From an uncultured Pseudomonadota bacterium (GTDB lineage: Bacteria > Pseudomonadota > Gammaproteobacteria > Methylococcales > Methylomonadaceae), in the NCBI GenBank assembly GCA_903928965.1, contig CAIYSZ010000060.1, positions 1 to 63,567 on the forward strand: 63,567 nt of DNA, in the 5' to 3' direction. The notes beneath the pieces were generated by a model. The model was not told the origin of the DNA and did no database searches. It worked only from the letters and a program-made list of their open reading frames with translations. The first letter of the stretch is position 1, and every line of letters begins with the position of its first letter. Below are positions 1-9,617 of this stretch, in pieces. Made by a program: the position numbers and the translations under genes.

Positions 1-2
1 CC

Positions 3-422
3 GATCCCAAATTACTGCTATTCCAGTTGATTACCTGCCCGGAAGCGGAAACCGATAGCCGCTTGCTGCCATTCAGGAACGGTCATGTTAAACTAAACCT
101 AGAAGATCTTGATCTTATTGAAACGATTTTGATTTACAAGTTTCCGCATTTAACCCGCGAGGAGGTTAGAAAAATGGTCGCCATACACGAAGTCGAATTA
201 CAGCAAACCCGGTTTTTTCAGGAAATCGCCGAAGAATATGAAGCTAGAGGTAGAGCCGAAGGCGAAGCCACTCTGCTAAAACGGCGTCTATTTAGACGAT
301 TTGGAACATTGCCGGCAGAAATCGAAACAAAGATCGCCAACGCCAGCGTCGGCCAAATCGAAACGTGGTTCGATCGGGAATTAGACGCTAAAAACCTGGA
401 TGATGTATTTGGGGTAAATTAA
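3..422 (+). CDS. Rpn family nuclease/putative transposase, C-terminal part (DUF4351)
   Basis: This is the C-terminal part of a gene that enters from the left edge: the frame is open to the first base, so the TTG at 27 is probably internal. The last 60 or so residues match the DUF4351 tail of Rpn-type (recombination-promoting nuclease) proteins, with the run LLKRRLFRRFGTLP followed by a helix and a leucine/aspartate end. The charged stretch EEYEARGRAEGEA before it is also usual for the family. The PD-(D/E)XK nuclease core lies outside the window. Such genes are multicopy and mobile-looking, which fits the accessory character of the next genes. Activity cannot be judged from this fragment. Confidence 0.75.
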   Translation, partial: DPKLLLFQLITCPEAETDSRLLPFRNGHVKLNLEDLDLIETILIYKFPHLTREEVRKMVAIHEVELQQTRFFQEIAEEYEARGRAEGEATLLKRRLFRRFGTLPAEIETKIANASVGQIETWFDRELDAKNLDDVFGVN

Positions 423-456
423 TACAAAATGGATGCGCAAATAACCTATTTAATTT

Positions 457-1947
457 ATGAAAAAACTTGAAGATGTTTTTAAGCGTTCAGGCATACCAAC
501 CTATACCTTCGTTGAACCAAATGAATTTAAAGCACTCCTAGTTTCAATTAGAACCCCAGGCAGAGGTACTATAGTCGAAGGGCCCTCGGGTATAGGAAAG
601 ACAACTAGCGTGTTGAGAATTGTAAATACACTTGATTTTAAAAACTCAGTAACTATTCTTTCTGGGCGTAAACCTGATGATTTGGACCTGATTGCTGAGC
701 TTCCGCAAATGGAGAATATTGGCTTAGTATTGATTGATGACTTTCATAGACTTTCAGATATAATAAAGCACAGTATAGCTGATTACATTAAACTTCTTGC
801 AGATAAAGAAGATCAAGAAAGCAAAGTTGTAATTATAGGAATCAATAAAGCGGGTCAATCATTGATTAATTATGCTGCTGATCTTACAGGAAGAATAGAC
901 ACAATATCATTTGAAGCTAATCCTCACGAAAAAATAGAAAACTTGGTTAGCCAAGGCGAAAAAGCCCTGAATATTTCAATTAATATTAAAAATCAAATAG
1001 TTGAAAACTCTGAAGGGAGTTTTCATTTGGCTCAGATGCTTTGCCATGAATGTTGTATTGATGCAGGAATAATTGACGAAAAAGAAACTACAGAGGAAAC
1101 AAAATCAAGTATTGAGGTAATTAAAGATAGAATAATAAAAGATCTCGATAAAACGTTTTTTGAAAAAGCAAAACTGTTTGCTACTGGACCTAGACTGAGA
1201 AAAGAAGGTCGGGCTCCATATTTCTATCTGTTAAATTGGTTATCGAAAAGCAATGAATGGTCAATTAATATTAATGATAAAATAAAACAGAATCCTGAGC
1301 ATCGTGGTAGCGTTGGACAAATCGTGGAGAAGGGTTATTTGACTAGCCATATAGATAATCACTCCTCACTCCACGACATAATTCATTACGACAAAACAAC
1401 TACGGAACTTAGCATCGAAGATCCAAAATTCTTTTATTATATTAAAAACTTACTTTGGTCTAAGTTTAGTGAGAGGGTTGGTTTCAGTTCGGTTGAGTTT
1501 GAATCGCAGTATGATTTTGCTTTATCTTTTGCGGGTGCAGATAGAAATATAGCAGAGAGCTTATTTATTTTTCTTTCAGAGCGTGAACTATCTGTTTTTT
1601 ACGACAAAAATGAGCAACATAGAATATTGGCGGAAAATGTAGAAGATTACTTAGGACCTATATATAAAAGTGAAGCATCATTTGTTATCGTTTTGCTTAG
1701 CCCTGACTATCCAAAAAGAATATGGACAAAATTTGAATCAGATCAATTCAAAGACAGATTTGGGGATAAGTCAGTAATACCTATTTGGTTTAGTAACGCA
1801 CAAAGGAGCATGTTTGATGAAACAACAAAATATGGTGGACTGGATTTTAACATAGATTTAGATGCAAACCAAGAAATATCAAGAATTAGTTCGTTACTAT
1901 GCCAAAAAATTCAGGAATATAAACAAAAAAACAAGCACCTAACATAA
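457..1947 (+). CDS. NTPase-TIR domain protein, putative antiphage effector
   Basis: The 496-residue protein has an N-terminal P-loop NTPase (Walker A GPSGIGKTT at residues 42-50, Walker B-like VLIDDFHRL near residue 91, a GRIDTI arginine motif near residue 147) and a C-terminal TIR domain from about residue 350 (YDFALSFAGADRN, then SVFYDKNE, then VIVLLSPDY). Glu427 in WTKFESDQF sits where the catalytic glutamate of TIR NADases is expected. By analogy with bacterial TIR defence proteins, the NTPase would sense infection and the TIR domain would cleave NAD+ or make a signal nucleotide; this is inference. The gene is strikingly AT-rich beside GC-rich neighbours, which suggests horizontal transfer. 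No Shine-Dalgarno sequence is evident before the ATG. Its end overlaps the converging next gene by 62 bp. Confidence 0.8.
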   Translation: MKKLEDVFKRSGIPTYTFVEPNEFKALLVSIRTPGRGTIVEGPSGIGKTTSVLRIVNTLDFKNSVTILSGRKPDDLDLIAELPQMENIGLVLIDDFHRLSDIIKHSIADYIKLLADKEDQESKVVIIGINKAGQSLINYAADLTGRIDTISFEANPHEKIENLVSQGEKALNISINIKNQIVENSEGSFHLAQMLCHECCIDAGIIDEKETTEETKSSIEVIKDRIIKDLDKTFFEKAKLFATGPRLRKEGRAPYFYLLNWLSKSNEWSININDKIKQNPEHRGSVGQIVEKGYLTSHIDNHSSLHDIIHYDKTTTELSIEDPKFFYYIKNLLWSKFSERVGFSSVEFESQYDFALSFAGADRNIAESLFIFLSERELSVFYDKNEQHRILAENVEDYLGPIYKSEASFVIVLLSPDYPKRIWTKFESDQFKDRFGDKSVIPIWFSNAQRSMFDETTKYGGLDFNIDLDANQEISRISSLLCQKIQEYKQKNKHLT

Positions 1948-2341
1948 AATATATGTTAATGAAACGTAACAGCCCGCAGTTATCTGGTCGTCCAAGATCT
2001 GCAAAAAATATTGTAGTTTCTTTGTAACGCTGGTAAATCTTTCTAATGTTTTGCCTGCTACATTTAAGAATTTCGGCAATATCGGTTAAACCGACTATAT
2101 CGGGTGTTGCTTCAATTAGCTTGGCCTGAGGCAACACGCTTGTCACATTGTTTTGCGCGCTTGTTACCGCTTCCAGGGCATTAGATGACTCGCGCGTAAA
2201 GTTAATAGCAACCTGCCCAGCGCGACCTATGCCAATAATTGCATCCTCGCAGCCGCTCATATATAGAATTTCCGCAATTTCATTTAATGGCTTAATTATA
2301 TTGGAAATATCATAAACAAGGGTAAAATCAAATTCGTTCAT
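1886..2341 (-). CDS. Small HTH DNA-binding protein, altered C-terminus
   Basis: The 151-residue protein belongs to a recognisable family of small DNA-binding proteins: an N-terminal ferredoxin-like half (DFTLVYDI..., then GCEDAIIGIGRAGQVAINFTRE), the middle run LIEATPDIVGLTDIAEIL, and a helix-turn-helix (CSRQNIRKIYQRY). The ATG at 2341 is preferred over one 27 nt upstream because AGAG lies nine bases before it. In relatives I know the part after the helix ends in a tryptophan/leucine-rich helix; here it drifts into a hydrophobic tail that is antisense to the end of the TIR gene. The tail may have arisen when the neighbouring DNA inserted. Its target and function are unknown. Confidence 0.6.
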   Translation of the reverse strand: MNEFDFTLVYDISNIIKPLNEIAEILYMSGCEDAIIGIGRAGQVAINFTRESSNALEAVTSAQNNVTSVLPQAKLIEATPDIVGLTDIAEILKCSRQNIRKIYQRYKETTIFFADLGRPDNCGLLRFINIYFMLGACFFVYIPEFFGIVTN

Positions 2342-2594
2342 GATTATCACTCTGATATATAATTTCACTACCAGCTTAAGCGCAGGAAAATCGGGCTAAT
2401 AACGCAAGAAGAAGACGACACCCCGCATTGAAAGTCATTGTCAATTTTTTAAGCAACAATTATTACAGTCCTACCGCTATACCACAACAAATAACGCCAG
2501 CCGCCCGCCATCCCGGCTATACTCCAATCACACAACAAACCGCGCGCACAACCCCGCGCGACAATTTAATAACACATCAAACCAGGAGCACCCC

Positions 2595-3023
2595 ATGAAA
2601 ACCAGCGCAAGAAATCAATTCGACGGCGTGGTAAAAGAAGTCATTCTCGGCGCGGTCAACGCAGAAGTAATCGTCGGCCTGCCCGGCGGCGAGACCATCA
2701 TCGCCTCCGTTACCAAAGACTCCATCGCGGCGTTGGACATTAAGGAAGGCGCCCCAGTCATCGCCTTGGTCAAAGCGCCGCAAGTCACATTAATCACCGA
2801 CTTCGGCGGCTACAAAGTCTCCGCCAGAAATCAAATCGGCGGCGAAATTTCGGCGGTTAAACCCGGCGCGGTCAATACCGAGGTCGATATCAACATTAGC
2901 GGCGGTCATCAAATCATCGCCACCGTCACCAATGACAGCGCCACCGGACTTAACCTGCACGTAGGCCAAGCGGTCACCGCCGTGTTCAAGGCCGGCTCGG
3001 TACTACTGGGCGTCGCCGCGTAA
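2595..3023 (+). CDS. Molbindin with two Mop (TOBE) domains
   Basis: This cytoplasmic 142-residue protein consists of two tandem Mop domains, residues 1-68 and 72-140, each starting SARNQ and continuing through a GAVN.EV strand to a T(K/N)DS motif. Mop domains of this kind bind molybdate or tungstate and store or buffer it. A good Shine-Dalgarno sequence (AGGAG) precedes the ATG. The gene is alone: there is no modABC transporter, modE or molybdoenzyme next to it, and no clear ModE box upstream. A strong GC-rich hairpin follows it and separates it from the converging antitoxin gene. Confidence 0.85.
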   Translation: MKTSARNQFDGVVKEVILGAVNAEVIVGLPGGETIIASVTKDSIAALDIKEGAPVIALVKAPQVTLITDFGGYKVSARNQIGGEISAVKPGAVNTEVDINISGGHQIIATVTNDSATGLNLHVGQAVTAVFKAGSVLLGVAA

Positions 3024-3031
3024 AACCTTAC

Positions 3032-3061
3032 GCCGCCGCGCTGGATATCCGGCGCGGCGGC
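3032..3061. terminator. GC-rich hairpin between converging genes
   Basis: A perfect 10-bp stem (3032-3041 with 3052-3061, GCCGCCGCGC and its complement) with a 10-base loop lies just after the molbindin stop and before the converging antitoxin stop. There is no clear T-run on either side, so it may act as a transcript 3' end stabiliser more than as a classical intrinsic terminator. Confidence 0.45.
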
Positions 3062-3070
3062 AGCGGTAGC

Positions 3071-3391
3071 TTAATGACCTTCGGCGGACAGACTCTCGTT
3101 AAAACGCACGCTCAAATCAATATCCAAGGCGCGCGTCACTTTAAGAATGGTATCAAAACTGGGGATATGCTTGCCGTCCAGCGATCTATACAAACTTTCC
3201 CGCGACAAACCGGTTTTACGCGCCACCTCCGCCATGCCGCCGGACCGGGCGCGGGCGATATCTCCCAAGATGCGGGCAATGGATGCCGCGTCCCCGTCGG
3301 CTTGCCGGAACTTTTCCTCAAGATAAACCGCCCAATCTTGCGCGGTAGCTTCCAAACCAGCAGGCAATTGATTTCTACTATCTCGTTTCAT
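3071..3391 (-). CDS. HigA-like addiction-module antidote protein, orphan
   Basis: The 106-residue protein has the layout of the chromosomal addiction-module antidote family: an N-terminal segment (YLEEKFRQADGDAASIARILGDIARA) and a Cro/CI-type helix-turn-helix (MAEVARKTGLSRESLYRSL) followed by IPSFDTILKVTRAL. These proteins normally bind and neutralise a RelE/HigB-type toxin encoded just upstream and repress their own operon. Upstream of this start the 287 bp up to purL encode no recognisable toxin in any frame I checked, so it appears to be an orphan antitoxin. It may act only as a regulator, or guard against a related toxin elsewhere. Confidence 0.75.
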   Translation of the reverse strand: MKRDSRNQLPAGLEATAQDWAVYLEEKFRQADGDAASIARILGDIARARSGGMAEVARKTGLSRESLYRSLDGKHIPSFDTILKVTRALDIDLSVRFNESLSAEGH

Positions 3392-3611
3392 TTGCTACAT
3401 CCTAAGCTTGACAGCGACAAACGCATTGCCAACCGCCTCCAGACAAATCTTTTACCAACACAGATGACGCAACATTCCCGCCGCCGCGCCGTTTTTCCAG
3501 CCTGTTAGGACGAATCATGACGTGTAACGCAAAGCCAAAAACGCTCTCTCAAAAAAAGAGCATTATCAATGTATTACACAAAACACGCGCCACGAAAAAC
3601 GCCCTAAATTA

Positions 3612-3639
3612 ATTTTAGCCTGTCATTGACTTTTGTCAA
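3612..3639 (-). promoter_or_regulatory. Sigma-70 promoter with palindrome over the -35 box
   Basis: On the minus strand TTGACA (3639-3634) and TAAAAT (3617-3612) are separated by 16 bp. The -35 box lies inside a palindrome at 3625-3640 (ATTGAC, four bases, GTCAAT). It faces the HigA-like gene 220 bp away, and a palindrome on a promoter is what an autoregulating antitoxin would bind. It is also just behind the end of purL. Confidence 0.5.
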
Positions 3640-3677
3640 TAAATTACCAAAATTCGCCTAAGCCGGCATAGGCATTC

Positions 3678-6600
3678 TCACCCCACCCAAGCGCGAGCGT
3701 TTCTAAACATGCGCAACCAAGCGCCGTCCTCGCCCCACTCATCAGGATACCAGGAATTTTGCACCTTCCTAAAACACCGCTCCGGATGCGGCATCATAAT
3801 CGTAACTCGTCCGTCGGCGCTGGTGAAACCCGTCGCACCCAGCGGCGAACCATTAGGGTTAGCCGGAAACGCCTCGGTTTCATTCCCGTAATTATCCACA
3901 TAACTCAACGCGGCCAAGCTCGCCGCATACGGTGCATCCGCGCCGAACACCGCCCGCCCTTCTCCGTGCGCCACCGCCACCGGCAACAACGAACCTTCCA
4001 TGCCGCCGAAAAAGATAGACGGCGACGCCTGCACCTTGACCATCGCCACCCGCGCCTCAAACTGCTCCGACGCATTACGCTGAAAGCTCGGCCAATGTTC
4101 CGTCCCCGGAATCAACGCCTTCAAGCCGGACAACATCTGACAGCCGTTGCATACCCCCAACGCAAACGTATCGCCGCGTTGAAAAAATTCAGAAAACTCG
4201 CGCCGCGCCCGCTCATTGAACAAAATCGACTTCGCCCATCCGCCGCCCGCGCCCAACACATCGCCGTAAGAAAAACCGCCGCAGGCGGCCAACCCGGTAA
4301 ACTCGGCCAAGCCCACCCGTCCGGAAATAATGTCGCTCATATGCACGTCCACCGCCGTGAAACCGGCGCGGTCAAACGCCGCCGCCATCTCCATGTGGCC
4401 GTTAACCCCCTGCTCGCGCAAAATCGCCACCCTGGGCCGCGCGCTGAAACCGGCGCAAATATCCTGATCCGGGTTAAAAGTCAGACGCGCGCTCAAGCCG
4501 GGATCGGCATCATCGGTGATGCGCGCATACTGACTAGCGGCGCATTCCGGATTATCCCGCAAAGCCTGCATCCGGAAGCTCAACTCAGACCACATCAACT
4601 GCAACTCGGCGCGCCCTGCCTGATACAACACGGCCTCGCCGCGACTAATGCGCAACACCGGCTCGGCGGTCACCCGGCCGACGATAAAACTAAAATCGTC
4701 CAACCCGGCCTTGTCCAACAGCCTGGCCACGCGCGGTAAATCCTCCTCGGCAACCTGCAACAACGCGCCCAACTCCTCGTTGAACAAAGCCGCCAGCGCA
4801 TCCTCGCCCAACTCCGCCAACTGCAAATCCACGCCTTGCCGGCCGGCGAACATCATTTCCGCCGCGCAAGCCAGCAAACCGCCGTCGGAGCGGTCATGAT
4901 AAGCCAGCAGCAAACCCAGCGCATTCAGCATTTGCACGGTATTGAAAAAACGTTTGAACAAGCGCGGATCGTCCAAATCCGGCGCTTCAGCGCCCAATTG
5001 GCCGTAAACCTGCGCCAACACCGAGCCGCCCAAGCGGTTTTTGCCCTGGCCCAAATCGATCAACAACAAACTGCTGGCAACCGGCTTCAATTGCGGCGTC
5101 AAAGTCCGCCGCACGTCCGTCACCGGCGCGAACGCGGTCACGATCAGCGACAGAGGCGCGGTCATGGTTTTATCCCCCTCCGCATCCCGCCACGCCGTCC
5201 GCATCGACAACGAATCCTTGCCCACCGGTATCGCCACCCCCAGCGCCGGACACAACTCCATGCCCACCGCGCGCACCGTGGCATATAAGGCCGCGTCCTC
5301 GCCGGGGCTGCCCGCCGCCGCCATCCAATTGGCCGACAGCTTTACATCCTGCAACCCGCCTATACACGCCGCCGCCAAATTGGTCAAAGCCTCGCCGACC
5401 GCCATGCGCCCTGAAGCCGGCGCGTCTATCAACGCCAACGGCGCGCGCTCGCCCAGCGCCATCGCCTCGCCATGATAATCCCTGAACCCGGCGGCGGTAA
5501 CGCCGACATCCGCCACCGGAACCTGCCACGGCCCGACGCACTGATCGCGCGCCACCAAGCCGGTCACCGAGCGGTCGCCGATATGGATCAAAAAGCTTTT
5601 ATCCGCCACCGCCGGAAAAGCCAGCACCCGGCGCACCGCCTGCGCCAAATGCACGCCTTGCAATTGCAGCGGCGGTAAATTTTTCGGTAGGGTTTGCGCG
5701 TCGCGCTGCATTTTCGGCGGCTTGCCGAACAACACCTGCATCGGCAAATCCACCGCCTGCTCGCCCAACAAACGGTCGGATAGCAGCAAACGCTGCTCGG
5801 CGGTGGCTTCGCCGATCACCGCGAACAAACAATGCTCGCGGCGGCAAAATTCGCTGAATAAGGGCAACGACTCCGGCTTGATCGCCAGCACATACCGCTC
5901 TTGCGCCTCGTTGCACCAAATCTGCATCGGCGACATGCCCAAATCGGCGTTATGCACGTCCCGCAGCTCAAACCGGCCGCCGCGCCCGCTGTCGTGAATA
6001 ATCTCCGGCACGGCATTGGACAACCCGCCGGCCCCGACGTCGTGAATCGAAACAATCGGGCTCTCCGCGCCCAAGGCATTGCAATGGTTAATCACCTCCT
6101 GGCAACGCCGCTGCATTTCCGGATTCTCCCGCTGTACAGAAGCAAAATCCAACTCCGCCGAACCCTGGCCGCTAGTCCGCGACGACGCCGCGCCGCCGCC
6201 CAAGCCGATCAGCATGGCCGGCCCGCCCAGAATCACGATCAACGCCCCCGGCGGAATCTCCCGCTTCTCCACCAGCATCGGCCGAATCTGGCCAAAGCCG
6301 CCGGCGAGCATAATCGGCTTATGAAAGCCCCTAAACCGATTCGGCGCGCCGCATTCCGCCGGCTGGGCAAAGGTTCTGAAATAACCGGCGATATTCGGCC
6401 GGCCAAACTCATTATTAAACGCCGCGCCGCCAAGCGGCCCGGCCAACATGATATCCAAGGCCGAAGCAATCCGCTCCGGCTTGCCGCAATCCAATTCCCA
6501 CGGCTGCTCGTAACCCGGCGCCCGCAGATGCGACACACTAAAGCCGGTCAAGCCGGCCTTGGTCGCCGAACCGCGCCCGGTCGCCGCCTCGTCGCGAATC

Positions 6601-7541
6601 TCCCCGCCGGAGCCGGTGGCCGCGCCCGGATGCGGCGAAATCGCCGTCGGATGATTATGCGTCTCCACCTTCATCAAAATATGCGCCGGCTCCCGCTGGT
6701 AAGCGTATTCATGCCGCAGCGGATCACGCAGCCAAACCTCGGTCTCCGCGCCCTTAATCACCGAGGCGTTGTCCCGGTAGGCGGACAAAATATTCTCCGG
6801 ATGCGCGTTATACGTATTGCGGATCATCGCAAACAAGGACAGCGCTTGCGCTTCGCCGTCCAAACGCCAATCGGCGTTGAAAATCTTATGCCGGCAATGC
6901 TCGGAATTGGCCTGGGCGAACATCATCAACTCCACGTCGGTCGGGTTACGGCCCAACTCGGTGAAACTGGCGGCCAAATACTCAATCTCATCCTCCGACA
7001 AGGCCAAGCCCAACTCGCTGTTGGCTAAACGCAAAGCCGCCGCGCCGCCGGACAACAGATCCACGCTTTGCAAGCGCGCGGGCTCGCCTTGAACAAACAA
7101 ATTCTCCGGCGCATGCTCCAGCCAAGCTTGCTCGGTCATGCGATCATGCAACAACGGAGCCAAAACCGCCAGCGCCGCAACATCCAGTCCTTCGCCTTGC
7201 AAGGCGTACTCCACGCCCCGCTCAATGCGGCGCACGGCGGTCAGCCCGCAACGCTCGGCAATCTCGCTGGCCTTGCTCGACCAAGGCGAAATCGTCCCGG
7301 CCCGCGGCGTCACCCATAGCAACGCATCCGCCGCCGCCTCCGCCGCCGGCGCGCCGTAGGCCAACAAAGTTTGCAAACGCGCCAACTCGTCATCATTAAG
7401 CTCCGCGCTTAATTGCACAAAATGGGTAAACCGCGCCGTGACGGCGCTTACCCCGGCATGCAAACCTTGCAAGCTAAGCAACAACTTATCCAAACGAAAA
7501 CGGGAAAGCGCGGAACCGCCGGGTAAAATCAATAGTGTCAT
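3678..7541 (-). CDS. purL: Phosphoribosylformylglycinamidine synthase
   Basis: The 1287-residue protein is the large single-chain form of PurL (FGAM synthase) usual in Gammaproteobacteria. It converts FGAR, glutamine and ATP to FGAM in the fourth step of purine synthesis. In order it shows the PurS-like N-terminus, two PurM-like ATP-binding halves (for example [12 protein letters not shown] and VGKDSLSM) and a C-terminal class I glutaminase with the nucleophile Cys1131 in GVCNGCQM and a final MMPHPER histidine/glutamate motif. Length and motifs are complete. A TATAAT-like box lies at 7556-7561 on the minus strand, but there is no good Shine-Dalgarno sequence before the ATG. Confidence 0.98.
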   Translation of the reverse strand: MTLLILPGGSALSRFRLDKLLLSLQGLHAGVSAVTARFTHFVQLSAELNDDELARLQTLLAYGAPAAEAAADALLWVTPRAGTISPWSSKASEIAERCGLTAVRRIERGVEYALQGEGLDVAALAVLAPLLHDRMTEQAWLEHAPENLFVQGEPARLQSVDLLSGGAAALRLANSELGLALSEDEIEYLAASFTELGRNPTDVELMMFAQANSEHCRHKIFNADWRLDGEAQALSLFAMIRNTYNAHPENILSAYRDNASVIKGAETEVWLRDPLRHEYAYQREPAHILMKVETHNHPTAISPHPGAATGSGGEIRDEAATGRGSATKAGLTGFSVSHLRAPGYEQPWELDCGKPERIASALDIMLAGPLGGAAFNNEFGRPNIAGYFRTFAQPAECGAPNRFRGFHKPIMLAGGFGQIRPMLVEKREIPPGALIVILGGPAMLIGLGGGAASSRTSGQGSAELDFASVQRENPEMQRRCQEVINHCNALGAESPIVSIHDVGAGGLSNAVPEIIHDSGRGGRFELRDVHNADLGMSPMQIWCNEAQERYVLAIKPESLPLFSEFCRREHCLFAVIGEATAEQRLLLSDRLLGEQAVDLPMQVLFGKPPKMQRDAQTLPKNLPPLQLQGVHLAQAVRRVLAFPAVADKSFLIHIGDRSVTGLVARDQCVGPWQVPVADVGVTAAGFRDYHGEAMALGERAPLALIDAPASGRMAVGEALTNLAAACIGGLQDVKLSANWMAAAGSPGEDAALYATVRAVGMELCPALGVAIPVGKDSLSMRTAWRDAEGDKTMTAPLSLIVTAFAPVTDVRRTLTPQLKPVASSLLLIDLGQGKNRLGGSVLAQVYGQLGAEAPDLDDPRLFKRFFNTVQMLNALGLLLAYHDRSDGGLLACAAEMMFAGRQGVDLQLAELGEDALAALFNEELGALLQVAEEDLPRVARLLDKAGLDDFSFIVGRVTAEPVLRISRGEAVLYQAGRAELQLMWSELSFRMQALRDNPECAASQYARITDDADPGLSARLTFNPDQDICAGFSARPRVAILREQGVNGHMEMAAAFDRAGFTAVDVHMSDIISGRVGLAEFTGLAACGGFSYGDVLGAGGGWAKSILFNERARREFSEFFQRGDTFALGVCNGCQMLSGLKALIPGTEHWPSFQRNASEQFEARVAMVKVQASPSIFFGGMEGSLLPVAVAHGEGRAVFGADAPYAASLAALSYVDNYGNETEAFPANPNGSPLGATGFTSADGRVTIMMPHPERCFRKVQNSWYPDEWGEDGAWLRMFRNARAWVG

Positions 7542-7705
7542 GGGAGTCTTGGAAAATTATAAAATGCGAGCGGTTAGACCATAGCGGGAAGAACAAGCTA
7601 AACAGCGGCGTCCATGACCAACCGGCAGCTTAAGTCAAAAACGAAAGGCCTATTGTAAAGCTCGGGCGAGATTTTGGTCCACAACAAAACCAGAGAGGGT
7701 CTTAC

Positions 7706-8581
7706 TTAATCAACCGGCTCCTTAGGTTTAGCGCCTTCATTCGGCTCCGGCGACAGATCTTGATTAATGCCGTCAGTAATCAATTTCAACAAACGCGTGG
7801 CCGGAGCATTGGACAAAACCTTACCCTCGGGGTCCAACACCATCACTTCCGTGGCTTGCGGCGCGGTTGCCTTTATCGAAACCAGATACTCCAGCTCATG
7901 GGTCTCGTCGTCGCCCCACATGAAACGCAACTCATCCCACATGGTCCGGTAAGTAGGCTTCACCTCGTCCGGATCGTAACGCACCTTAAAATAGCCTTTA
8001 TCCAAATTCCGCTCGGCAATTTCAATTTTTTGCAAGCTCAAGGCCCGCGACACCAAATGCCAAGCCTGTTTTTGCGATTGGTCGATTTGCAAACTGCTAA
8101 CGTCCGACTTAACGACACTGACCAACGGCGCGGTCGGCTTATTCACTTGCGCCGGCGCTTTCTCGGTTTTAGCCGGTTTAGCGGTATCCGCCGGTAATTC
8201 CGCGAATTTCGGTTTTTCCGGAAATGCGGTTTTTTCGCTAGCGGCTGGTTTTTCGTTCACCGCCGGCTTTTCCGGGATCGCAGCGAGCGCCGGTTTCGCC
8301 GCCGCCGCGCCCTCGGCCACCGGCTTGGCCGGCGCTTTGCTCCTAGGCGCTGTAACAGGCTCCGCCGCTGCTTCCGGCGCGGCCGGCGGCCGGGGAGAAG
8401 GCGTTTTGCTAATAAAATTTCGTTGTTTCAAATCCTCGGGAACAATCAACTCCGGAATCTCGGAGTGAAATTGATAATCGCGTTCCTTGTCGGGAAACCA
8501 GCTCTTGATCCGGGCGCAGCCCGAGGCCGCCAGCAAACCCAGCGTCAAGCAAACGACGCTGCTCCGGCGCGCCAGACTCAT
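7706..8581 (-). CDS. bamC: Outer membrane assembly lipoprotein BamC
   Basis: This is a lipoprotein subunit of the Bam complex that inserts beta-barrels into the outer membrane. The start at 8581 is chosen because it overlaps the dapA stop (ATGA) and gives a clean signal peptide ending in the lipobox LAASGC, with Cys22 as the lipidated residue. After it come the conserved RDYQFHSEIPELIVPEDL segment, a long Ala/Pro/Lys-rich linker (about residues 60-140) and the C-terminal domain. The low-complexity linker is longer than in enteric BamC. Coupling to dapA is the usual gammaproteobacterial order. Confidence 0.9.
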   Translation of the reverse strand: MSLARRSSVVCLTLGLLAASGCARIKSWFPDKERDYQFHSEIPELIVPEDLKQRNFISKTPSPRPPAAPEAAAEPVTAPRSKAPAKPVAEGAAAAKPALAAIPEKPAVNEKPAASEKTAFPEKPKFAELPADTAKPAKTEKAPAQVNKPTAPLVSVVKSDVSSLQIDQSQKQAWHLVSRALSLQKIEIAERNLDKGYFKVRYDPDEVKPTYRTMWDELRFMWGDDETHELEYLVSIKATAPQATEVMVLDPEGKVLSNAPATRLLKLITDGINQDLSPEPNEGAKPKEPVD

Positions 8582-9459
8582 GACGGCAAAACGCCAGCCT
8601 GAACCATCGCCTGCTTGACCACCGCCTCGCAATTCGGCGTCAACCAAGTCAACGGCAAACGAATGCCCTTGCCCATCAAACCCATTTCAGTCACCGCCCA
8701 CTTTACCGGAATCGGATTGGATTGCACGAACAAAGCCTGATGCAAACCCGCCAAGCGCCGATCCAAGGCCTCGGCCTCGGCGCGCTCGCCGCGCAACGCC
8801 GCCCACAGCATGTCGTGCAGCAGTTTCGGGGCCACGTTGCCGCTGACGGTAATGCAGCCATTGCCGCCGAGCAAAATAAACTCCAAACTGGTGGCATCCT
8901 CACCGGTGTAAATAGCGAATTCGTCCCCGGCCAATTGGCGGATTTGCCGCACCCGCTCCAACTTGCCGCTTGCTTCCTTCACGCCCACGATATTCGGAAT
9001 TTGCGCCAAACGGCCCACCGTTTCCGGCAGCATATCGCACGCGGTACGGCCCGGCACGTTATACAAAATCAACGGCGTATCCACCGCTTCCGCCACCGCC
9101 CGGTAATGCAGATACAAGCCTTCCTGAGTCGGCTTGTTATAATAAGGCGTCACCAGCAAACAAGCGTCCGCGCCCAATTCCTTGGCCCGGCGCGTCAATT
9201 GAATCGCCTCGCGGGTGCAATTGGCCCCGGTGCCGGCGATTACCGGCAGCCGGCCGGCGGCGAATTTCAGCGCCAACTCGATCACCCGGCAATGCTCGTC
9301 CTCGTCCAAGGTAGCCGATTCCCCGGTAGTGCCAACGGCGACCAAAGCATCAGTGCCCTGCTCAATATGAAACGCCACCAGCCGCTGCAAACTTTGTTCA
9401 TCCACGGCGCCGGTTTCGGTCATCGGCGTCACCAACGCGACAATACTACCTTGAATCAT
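8578..9459 (-). CDS. dapA: 4-Hydroxy-tetrahydrodipicolinate synthase
   Basis: This enzyme condenses pyruvate and aspartate semialdehyde at the first committed step of lysine and diaminopimelate synthesis. The 293-residue protein has the family's length and motifs: GTTGESATL near the N-terminus, the tyrosine motif LILYNVPGRT and the Schiff-base lysine in GVKEASG. Its stop codon overlaps the bamC start in ATGA, so the two genes are translationally coupled. A promoter lies about 35 bp upstream of the start. Confidence 0.98.
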   Translation of the reverse strand: MIQGSIVALVTPMTETGAVDEQSLQRLVAFHIEQGTDALVAVGTTGESATLDEDEHCRVIELALKFAAGRLPVIAGTGANCTREAIQLTRRAKELGADACLLVTPYYNKPTQEGLYLHYRAVAEAVDTPLILYNVPGRTACDMLPETVGRLAQIPNIVGVKEASGKLERVRQIRQLAGDEFAIYTGEDATSLEFILLGGNGCITVSGNVAPKLLHDMLWAALRGERAEAEALDRRLAGLHQALFVQSNPIPVKWAVTEMGLMGKGIRLPLTWLTPNCEAVVKQAMVQAGVLPS

Positions 9460-9492
9460 GCAATTACTCGAACAGGTTTAGCTAAAACCTCC

Positions 9493-9521
9493 ATTATAAC
9501 AATGATAGGCTAAAATCTCAG
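9493..9521 (-). promoter_or_regulatory. Putative dapA-bamC promoter
   Basis: On the minus strand CTGAGA (9521-9516) and a perfect TATAAT (9498-9493) are 17 bp apart, with TG one base before the -10 box (extended -10). The -10 box ends 33 bp before the dapA ATG. Confidence 0.6.
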
Positions 9522-9617
9522 CTTATAATCCGCGCAACCCGCTTAAGCCGCGACAAAAGTACGGTACGTCGCTTCAGACCAGGACCACCCAAGGGGCGAG
9601 CTAATTTTTCATCGTTA

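Noticed and set aside
3540-3565. A purL terminator at the GCTCT/AGAGC hairpin
   Set aside because: The stem is only five bp, and it lies downstream of the promoter assigned to the antitoxin gene, so its role is ambiguous.
3759-7359. Several long plus-strand frames opposite purL, up to 375 codons
   Set aside because: They are Arg/His/Pro-rich shadows of a GC-rich gene with no domains; purL on the minus strand is unambiguous.
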